In this document: one piece after another, positions 13,868 to 18,926 of the stretch | How positions within the stretch are numbered: the stretch's first letter is position 1 | Layout of the letters: the number at the start of each line of letters is the position of its first letter | Assembly (NCBI GenBank): GCA_900555045.1 | Contig: USJW01000100.1 | Coordinates: 1 to 18,926 of the forward strand | Length of the DNA: 18,926 nucleotides | From: an uncultured Clostridium sp. | GTDB taxonomy: Bacteria > Bacillota > Clostridia > Lachnospirales > Lachnospiraceae | Reading direction: 5' to 3' | Translations under genes and position numbers: made by a program | The notes under the pieces: generated by a model | Told to the model about the DNA's origin: nothing | Databases searched by the model: none | What the model saw: only the letters and a program-made list of their open reading frames with translations

Positions 13868-14854
13868 ATGGAACGACTCGTCCCCCTCGAACAAGCGGCG
13901 GCAGCAGTCTGCGACGCCAACGCAAAACCCCCGCTTATTTTCAACCTCCCCCCGGCAAAGGGCCGCCAGCTTCTGGAAACCGCCCAGAGCACGCCGGTAT
14001 ACATGCACCCGGCCGCCGAGACCTCCATGCAGGTCTCCACCGGCCGCTGGGGAAATATTAATCTCCACCTTCTGCGCCCGGAGCACGCTGCGGGCCCCCT
14101 CCCGGTGATCTTCTACATCCACGGCGCCGGCTGGGTCTTCGGCAGCTACCACACCCATGAAAAGCTGGTCCGCGAGCTCTGCGCCCGCACCGGCTCCATC
14201 GTGGTCTTTCCCGAGTACAGCCGGTCGCCCGAGGCCAGATACCCCGCCGCGCTGGAGCAGTGCTACCACGTCCTGGCCTCCCTGCCGGACCTCTTTGGTC
14301 GCCTGGGCTGGTCTGTGAATCTGGGCTCCCTCACCGTGGCGGGCGACAGCGCCGGCGGCAATCTGGCGGCCGCGCTTGCCATCCTGGCCAAATACCGGAA
14401 CGGCCCCCGCATCCACAAGCAGCTTCTGTACTACCCGGTCACGAACGCCTGCTTCGACACCGGCTCCTACCGCGAGTTCGCCGAGTGCTACTACCTGTAC
14501 CGCGCGGGCATGATCTGGTTTTGGGACCAGTACGCCCCCTCTCAGAGGGAGCGCTCCCAGATCACCGCCTCCCCCCTTCGCGCCTCCGCCGCGCAGCTGT
14601 CCGGCCTGCCCCAGACCATGATCATAACCGGCGAGGCGGATGTGCTCCGGGACGAGGGCGAGCAGTACGCATGCAAGCTCCTGGAAGCCGACGTCCCGGT
14701 CACCTCCCTGCGCGTCAGAGCCACCATCCACGACTTCGTGATGCTGAACGCCCTGGACCAGACCCAGGCCTGCCGTGCCGCAATGGATGCCTCCACCTCA
14801 TGGATAAATAGGAAAAATTTGGAATTTATGGAGATGCCGAACGCGGCAAGGTAG
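13868..14854 (+). CDS. Alpha/beta hydrolase, HSL-type esterase
   Basis: This 328-residue protein resembles the hormone-sensitive-lipase-type (acetyl esterase, alpha/beta hydrolase-3) family, which cleaves short-chain esters. The oxyanion-hole motif is HGAGW at 85-89 (usually HGGGW). The nucleophile Ser161 is in GDSAGG, followed by Asp258 in GEADVLRDE and His288 in TIHDF, completing the triad. No signal peptide is visible, so it is probably cytoplasmic. GAGGAA lies about nine bases before the ATG. It lies 63 bp after the membrane-protein gene on the same strand and may extend the lysR transcript, although no terminator or promoter was identified in the gap. The substrate is unknown; a link to the permease-hydrolase operon is only suggested by proximity. 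Confidence 0.88.
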   Translation: MERLVPLEQAAAAVCDANAKPPLIFNLPPAKGRQLLETAQSTPVYMHPAAETSMQVSTGRWGNINLHLLRPEHAAGPLPVIFYIHGAGWVFGSYHTHEKLVRELCARTGSIVVFPEYSRSPEARYPAALEQCYHVLASLPDLFGRLGWSVNLGSLTVAGDSAGGNLAAALAILAKYRNGPRIHKQLLYYPVTNACFDTGSYREFAECYYLYRAGMIWFWDQYAPSQRERSQITASPLRASAAQLSGLPQTMIITGEADVLRDEGEQYACKLLEADVPVTSLRVRATIHDFVMLNALDQTQACRAAMDASTSWINRKNLEFMEMPNAAR

Positions 14855-14907
14855 CCAGAGATGGGGGCGGGCGGCGGCGCGCGCAAAAGATTGCCGCGCT
14901 GGCTTAT

Positions 14908-15079
14908 CATTCCGCCCGGCAGTCGCTTAAACGTGCCGCGCCACCCCCTGCATTCCGCCCGGCAGTCGCCTAAACGGGCCGCGCCACCCCCTGCATTCCG
15001 CCCGGCAGTCACTTAAACGTGCCGCGCCACCCCCTGCATTCCGCCCGGCAGTCGCCTAAACGGGCCGCGCCACCCCCAC
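14908..15079. repeat. 43-bp GC-rich tandem repeat, four copies in A-B-A'-B order
   Basis: Units begin CATTCCGCCCGGCAGTC at 14908, 14951, 14994 and 15037, each 43 bp with no spacer. Copies 1 and 3 continue with CTTAAACGTGCC, and copies 2 and 4 with CCTAAACGGGCC, so an 86-bp pair seems to have been duplicated. In the B units GCCCG and CGGGC can form a short stem. The array lies directly after the esterase gene; with the terminator that follows, it accounts for the 307-bp gap before the next gene. Confidence 0.93.
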
Positions 15080-15092
15080 ATTCCAACCCAAA

Positions 15093-15144
15093 AAACGGAT
15101 TGCCTTCCGGCCTCTATGTCGGCCGGACTGCAATCCGTTTCGTT
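15093..15144. terminator. Bidirectional rho-independent terminator
   Basis: AAACGGATTGC (15093-15103) pairs perfectly with GCAATCCGTTT (15130-15140). An inner stem TCCGGCC/GGCCGGA and an eight-base loop lie within. On the minus strand TTTTTT follows the outer stem; on the plus strand CGTTTT follows. It serves the secreted-protein gene on the minus strand and can also end the esterase transcript. Confidence 0.92.
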
Positions 15145-15161
15145 TTATCCATTATCTGTAA

Positions 15162-15980
15162 TTATCTGTAAAATGCCAGGTTGTTGATCAGGATCACCGG
15201 GGCATCCCAGCCGTTGTCCTTCACCAGCGAGAACTCCACGCGCACCTGGTTCTGTCCCTCCACGTCCACCGCAAAGGAGACGGGAAGCTCGTCGTAGTGG
15301 ATGTCGGGCGAGGTGTACAGCACCTGGTCGTTGTCCCCGTACACGGTGACCTTCCCCAGCATGTCGTTTGAGAAGGTGGTGGACGGCGCGATGGTGCCCG
15401 CCAGCAGCTTATACTGACCGTTGGGGTTGCTGCGCATGTAGCTGCCCTTGCCCACCAGGCGGTCGGCATTGTTCCACTTCTCCCGGTTGGCCGTCTTGCC
15501 CTGGGAGATCACGGAGTGGTGGTTGCCCTTAAAGCCCTCCACGTTCCGGAACGCATAGGAGGCAGAGATATCGATGGCGGAACCGGTGGGCTCAACCTGC
15601 CCTTCCGCCGGGATCCAGACGCCGTCCGCGCCGATCTGGCGCCCCTCGATGGTCGTGTTCACCACCATCGCTCCGTTTTCCGGGGACAGGTAGTACCATT
15701 TATCCTGGTCCTTCAGCCAGCCGTACTGCAGCACGCCGCCGTCATCCATAAAATACCACTGGTTGTCAATCTTGTTCCAGCCGGTCACCATGTAACCGTC
15801 CCCCGCGATGTAATACCGCTTGCCGTCCAGATTCAGCCACTCCTGGCTGGCGTACTTCTCTGCCCCGCGCTGATATTTCCATCTATCGTTTACAAATTTC
15901 CATGAACCGGCGTAGGCCGGCACTGCCATCAACACACTCAGCATCACCGCCGCCGCCATAATCGCTACCCGCTTCTTCAT
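15162..15980 (-). CDS. Secreted protein with cell-wall-binding repeats and NPCBM-like C-terminus
   Basis: This 272-residue protein starts with a signal peptide (Lys-rich start, hydrophobic core at 6-20, probable cleavage after AYA at 22-24). Residues 45-125 contain aromatic-glycine cell-wall-binding repeats of the choline-binding type (YYIAGDGYMVTGW, QWYFMDDGGVLQYGW, KWYYLSPENGAMV). These bind teichoic acid or other wall polymers in related proteins. From about 135 the sequence resembles an NPCBM-type carbohydrate-binding module, with TVYGDNDQVLYTS at 212-224 and a final VILINNLAFYR. No catalytic domain is visible, so it may be a surface or adhesion factor. The ATG at 15980 has AGGAG eight bases upstream; an ORF start 18 bases earlier lacks such support. 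It has its own promoter and ends at the bidirectional terminator. Confidence 0.82.
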   Translation of the reverse strand: MKKRVAIMAAAVMLSVLMAVPAYAGSWKFVNDRWKYQRGAEKYASQEWLNLDGKRYYIAGDGYMVTGWNKIDNQWYFMDDGGVLQYGWLKDQDKWYYLSPENGAMVVNTTIEGRQIGADGVWIPAEGQVEPTGSAIDISASYAFRNVEGFKGNHHSVISQGKTANREKWNNADRLVGKGSYMRSNPNGQYKLLAGTIAPSTTFSNDMLGKVTVYGDNDQVLYTSPDIHYDELPVSFAVDVEGQNQVRVEFSLVKDNGWDAPVILINNLAFYR

Positions 15981-16020
15981 AGGACATTCTCCTCTCAAAA
16001 AATGCTGTTATGCTTTTCTC

Positions 16021-16049
16021 ATTATAATTCATAATACCTCAATATGCAA
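16021..16049 (-). promoter_or_regulatory. Promoter of the secreted-protein gene
   Basis: On the minus strand TTGCAT (16044-16049) is followed after 17 bp by a perfect TATAAT (16021-16026). The leader would be about 35 bases long. Confidence 0.6.
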
Positions 16050-16072
16050 CCGAATGGCTGATTACTTTTTTC

Positions 16073-17026
16073 TTAAATCTCCGCAGTTTTAAGCTTTCCC
16101 GGCCGATTGACGGCGTAGATCCCCACGCACACCAAAAGCAATGCAACCGCCGTCTTGGCCCCGAACGCCTGGTCATGCTCCGCCAGCAGCCATGCGGATA
16201 AAATCACGCCGAAGACCGGGTTCATGAACCCGTAGACCGCCACGCGGGACACCGGATTGTTCTTTAAGAGCAGGCTCCAGACCGTGTAGGCCGCCGCCGA
16301 GACGAACGCCAGATACAAAAGCATGAACAGTCCCGGCACGCTCACCGACGTCAGGCGCCCGCCCCCGATCAGGCCCCAGGCCACCATCACCAGGCCGCCC
16401 ACGGCGAACTGGTAGCCGCTCAGCACCACCGGGTTCTCATGCTTCGCGTACTCCTTGATCAGCGCCGCCGAGAACGCGTAGGCCACGGTGGAGAGCAGCA
16501 CGAACCCCTCGCCGTTCCACTTCATATTCATATCCAGCCCGTTTTTCGTCCAGTTCACCAGCACCACGCCCGCAAAGCCCACCAGGCAGCCGACGATCTT
16601 CTGCCCCGTAAACTTCTCCTGCCGGAACACCAGGCTTGCCACCAGGATGCTGATGAACACGTTTGCGCCCTCGATGATGGACGATTTCACACCCGAGGCG
16701 TTGGCTAAGCCGATGTAGAAAAACAGGTACTGAAGCACCGTCTGGCATGTGGACAGCTTCACGATCATGCCCCAGCTGCCCTTCTTTGGCTTTAAAAGCC
16801 TGCGGTTCCCCGCGCTCATAAACGCCACCACCAGAAATCCCGCAAGCGTAAACCGCAGCCCCGCAAACAGGATCTGCGTGTTCACCGCCTCCGCCGGGAT
16901 CTCAAACATTTGATAACCGATTTTGATGCACGGAAATGCGCTTCCCCACAGCGCGCAGCAGGCCGAAGCCAGGAGGCAGACCCCGAGGGGGGATGTCATG
17001 ATCGCTTCTCTCTTATGTCGTTCCAT
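16073..17026 (-). CDS. EamA/DMT-family transporter
   Basis: This 317-residue membrane protein has about ten hydrophobic helices in two repeated EamA units (roughly residues 13-160 and 172-307), the layout of the drug/metabolite transporter superfamily. These usually export amino acids or other metabolites; the substrate cannot be predicted. The first helix contains ALWGSAFPCIKIG (25-37), a typical start of such proteins, and NPVFGVILSAWLLAE (269-283) is the conserved penultimate segment. The ATG at 17026 was chosen because AGAGGAA lies seven to eight bases upstream. A longer frame to 17161 would run back through a terminator and into the DUF47 gene. It is separated from the upstream phosphate genes by that terminator, so it may have its own promoter, but none was clear. 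Confidence 0.88.
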   Translation of the reverse strand: MERHKREAIMTSPLGVCLLASACCALWGSAFPCIKIGYQMFEIPAEAVNTQILFAGLRFTLAGFLVVAFMSAGNRRLLKPKKGSWGMIVKLSTCQTVLQYLFFYIGLANASGVKSSIIEGANVFISILVASLVFRQEKFTGQKIVGCLVGFAGVVLVNWTKNGLDMNMKWNGEGFVLLSTVAYAFSAALIKEYAKHENPVVLSGYQFAVGGLVMVAWGLIGGGRLTSVSVPGLFMLLYLAFVSAAAYTVWSLLLKNNPVSRVAVYGFMNPVFGVILSAWLLAEHDQAFGAKTAVALLLVCVGIYAVNRPGKLKTAEI

Positions 17027-17043
17027 TTTACTATTCCTCTCAC

Positions 17044-17087
17044 ACAAAAATAACGCCCTCAGCACGCGGTCAACCCGCACCGAGGGC
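17044..17087 (-). terminator. Rho-independent terminator after the DUF47-PiT operon
   Basis: On the minus strand GCCCTCGGTGCG pairs with CGTGCTGAGGGC through 12 pairs including wobbles, with an inner GGT/ACC possibility in the loop. It is followed by GTTATTTTTGTG. It lies 11 bp after the DUF47 stop and just before the EamA ribosome site. Confidence 0.82.
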
Positions 17088-17097
17088 AAATACCACA

Positions 17098-17721
17098 TCA
17101 GGTATTCTTCATTATAACACTTTCCACCGCATCCGCAACATGTTCGCACGCGTCGCAGCACTTTTCCAGGAAATTGTAAATCTCGCGCCAGGCGATGATC
17201 TCAAGCGGATCCGTCACCTCCGTGTGCAGCTTGCGCATGGAATCGATGAACAGCCGGTCGCCTTCCTCCTCCAGCGCGTTGATCTCGATGATCAGGCCGT
17301 GGAGCGTCTTGGACTTCTTAAAGTTGGTGAACTCCTCCATGATCTCCTTGAGCACCTGGCAGCAGCGGATGATCACCTTGGTGAACTGGATGGCCTCCGG
17401 GCGGATCGTCTGGACATTGTTGATGTAAATCCGGATCAGCACGTCCTCGATCTTGTCCGTCACCTCGTCGATGCTCTGGCTTAAGAGGATGATGTCCTCC
17501 CGCTCGATGGGGGTGATGAACGCCTTCACCAGCACCGCCATCATCTCGTGCTTTTTCTTGTCCGCATCGTGCTCGATCTTGTGCAGCTCGTTGAGCTTAT
17601 CCGACAGCTGATGCACATCGAAATCCGCCAGATTCTCCTCCAGCATCCTCGCGGCCTGGCAGCCGCACTCCACACACTCGATAAAATTCTCGAAATAATA
17701 ATTGTCGCTCTTCTTTGCCAT
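17098..17721 (-). CDS. DUF47/PhoU-like protein, PiT accessory regulator
   Basis: This 207-residue all-helical protein belongs to the DUF47 family, related to PhoU. These proteins are usually encoded beside PiT phosphate transporters and are thought to modulate them. PhoU-like metal-binding motifs are visible: KIEHDADKKKHEM at 48-60 and SIDEVTDKIEDV at 83-94, with PIEREDIILLS at 71-81 between them. No membrane segment is present, so it is cytoplasmic. The ATG at 17721 has GGAGGAGAG about seven to eleven bases upstream. It follows the PiT gene by 30 bp on the same strand and ends at a terminator, so the two form an operon. How phosphate regulates it cannot be seen. Confidence 0.93.
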   Translation of the reverse strand: MAKKSDNYYFENFIECVECGCQAARMLEENLADFDVHQLSDKLNELHKIEHDADKKKHEMMAVLVKAFITPIEREDIILLSQSIDEVTDKIEDVLIRIYINNVQTIRPEAIQFTKVIIRCCQVLKEIMEEFTNFKKSKTLHGLIIEINALEEEGDRLFIDSMRKLHTEVTDPLEIIAWREIYNFLEKCCDACEHVADAVESVIMKNT

Positions 17722-17751
17722 ATGTATTCTCTCCTCCTAACGCCCGCTCTC

Positions 17752-18804
17752 TCAGAACAGGACCATGAACAACTTTGCCATAAAGAAACCGATCAGGCCG
17801 CAGCCCGGGAAATTAAGCAGCCACGTCAGCGCCATATCCTGCACCACCTTGAAATTGATGGCGGACAGCCGCTTCACCGCGCCCACGCCCATGATGGCCG
17901 TGGTCTTGGTGTGGGTGGTGCTCACCGGGATACCGAACACCGTGGACACCAGAATACACAGGGCGCCCGCGATGTCCGCGGAGAATCCCTGGTACTTCTC
18001 CAGCCGGACCATGTCCATGCCCACGGACTTGATAATCTTCTTGCCGCCCGCCGAGGTGCCGATGCTGATCACCAGGGAGCAGAGAAGCAACAGCCACACC
18101 GGCATCGCCACGCCATTGGTATTGTCCTGCCCGTTGGACAGGCAGATCACAAGCAAAAGCACGCCCATGAACTTCTGTCCGTCCTGTGCGCCGTGCATAA
18201 ACGCCATGGCCGCCGCGCCGCCCACCTGGGCATAGCGGAAAAACCCGTCCGTGCGCCTCCGATCCATATTCCGGCACAGCCATGCCACAATTTTACATAC
18301 GAAATATCCGCTGAAAAATCCGATTACCGTAGACAATACCAGACCATAAAGAACCTTGACCCACTCCGAGCCGTTGACGCCGCTTAGGCCGCCCTGAAGC
18401 GCAATCGCCGCGCCGGAGAGCCCCGCAATCAGCGAATGGCTCTCGCTGGTGGGAATTCCAAAGTACCACGCCACCGCCGACCAGACCACAATGGAGAACA
18501 GCGCCGCGCTGAGCGCCACCAGCGCCTGGTCACTGTGCCCGCCGAAATTCACCATGTTGGTGATGGTGGCCGCCACCGTGGAGTTCACCATGGTCATCAC
18601 GAACACACCCGCAAAGTTGCAGACCGCCGCCATGATAATCGCCGCGTCCACTCCCAGCGAGCGCGTGGACACGCAGGTCGCGATGGCGTTGGGCGCATCC
18701 GTGCAGCCATTCAAAAATATGACGCACAGTGTCAAAATCACCGTGATCATCACCGCAGGACTCGAAACCACCTGCTGCCAGAAAAACGAAAATGATAGAT
18801 CCAT
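17752..18804 (-). CDS. Inorganic phosphate transporter, PiT family
   Basis: This 350-residue membrane protein has about ten helices in the duplicated PiT fold (PF01384), which imports phosphate or a metal-phosphate complex with a cation. Family motifs are NGCTDAPNAIAT at 32-43, GIPTSESHSLIAG at 116-128, HGAQDGQKFMG at 204-214 and GIPVSTTHTKTTAIMG at 291-306. The two GIP(T/V)S segments mark the two repeats. The length is close to compact bacterial members. GGGAGA lies five to six bases before the ATG at 18804. It heads an operon with the DUF47 gene. The 122 bp upstream, to the window end, are AT-rich; no clear promoter pair and no Pho box could be identified. Confidence 0.93.
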   Translation of the reverse strand: MDLSFSFFWQQVVSSPAVMITVILTLCVIFLNGCTDAPNAIATCVSTRSLGVDAAIIMAAVCNFAGVFVMTMVNSTVAATITNMVNFGGHSDQALVALSAALFSIVVWSAVAWYFGIPTSESHSLIAGLSGAAIALQGGLSGVNGSEWVKVLYGLVLSTVIGFFSGYFVCKIVAWLCRNMDRRRTDGFFRYAQVGGAAAMAFMHGAQDGQKFMGVLLLVICLSNGQDNTNGVAMPVWLLLLCSLVISIGTSAGGKKIIKSVGMDMVRLEKYQGFSADIAGALCILVSTVFGIPVSTTHTKTTAIMGVGAVKRLSAINFKVVQDMALTWLLNFPGCGLIGFFMAKLFMVLF

Positions 18805-18926
18805 AATCTCCCTTATCCTACCTCTTAGCTTATTTTTTACACATCAAATACGCAAATTTTACATACCATGCCATTTTATTCTAACACGCTTTTTTTTCGG
18901 CGTAAAGTTCTTATCCGTAAATAATA

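Noticed and set aside
14542..15012. Minus-strand open frame of 156 codons across the 43-bp repeats
   Set aside because: It is mostly antisense to the esterase C-terminus and the rest is translated repeat; no start signals or family resemblance.
14908..15079. CRISPR array (43-bp repeat)
   Set aside because: There are no unique spacers; the whole 43 bp is repeated, so it is a tandem duplication.
18805..18926. Riboswitch or Pho-box control upstream of the PiT gene
   Set aside because: Only AT-rich sequence was seen, with no conserved fold, no direct repeats resembling a Pho box and no convincing -35/-10 pair.

Overview
The window looks like a contig end from a fairly GC-rich Firmicute, most likely a Lachnospiraceae-type gut clostridium (Enterocloster, Lachnoclostridium or a relative). 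This placement is inferred from the gene families, strong AGGAGG-type ribosome binding sites, TATAAT promoters and the recombinase type; no rRNA or marker phylogeny was available. Bases 1-13 are not genomic: they match the 3' end of the standard Illumina adapter exactly.

Layout. (1) 14 to about 1660: an AT-rich mobile-element end, with a broken RhuM-family gene and a serine recombinase, placed just after rlmCD. (2) 1755-7.5 kb: the GC-rich chromosomal backbone, with a 23S rRNA uracil methyltransferase that carries a long Arg/Gly-rich N-terminal extension, a divergent ProX/YbaK-type deacylase, aminopeptidase P, and a dihydrolipoyl dehydrogenase homologue whose catalytic His is Gln. (3) 7.5-8.5 kb: a Cof-type HAD phosphatase coupled to the dehydrogenase, then a divergent tRNA-Pro(GGG) with a clear terminator. 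(4) 8.53-9.18 kb: about 650 bp without a convincing gene. It holds a second terminator, a 21-bp direct repeat, a five-copy 20-bp tandem repeat, and a cluster of perfect or near-perfect DnaA boxes. This is the most unusual stretch of the window.

(5) 9.18-14.85 kb: an ion-transporter-superfamily (DASS/SLC13-like) permease and an MBL-fold hydrolase in one operon, divergent from a LysR regulator. The regulator is followed by a membrane protein with two YcxB-like halves and an HSL-type esterase. The likely reading is LysR-controlled uptake and processing of an unidentified anion. (6) 14.85-15.16 kb: four 43-bp GC-rich repeats in an A-B-A'-B pattern, then a bidirectional terminator. (7) 15.16-18.9 kb: a secreted protein with cell-wall-binding repeats and an NPCBM-like C-terminus, an EamA/DMT exporter, and a PiT phosphate transporter with its DUF47/PhoU-like partner.

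Many genes were trimmed from the longest possible ORF to a downstream start with a good Shine-Dalgarno sequence; each case is explained in its entry. Substrates of the transporters and hydrolases cannot be read from sequence alone.
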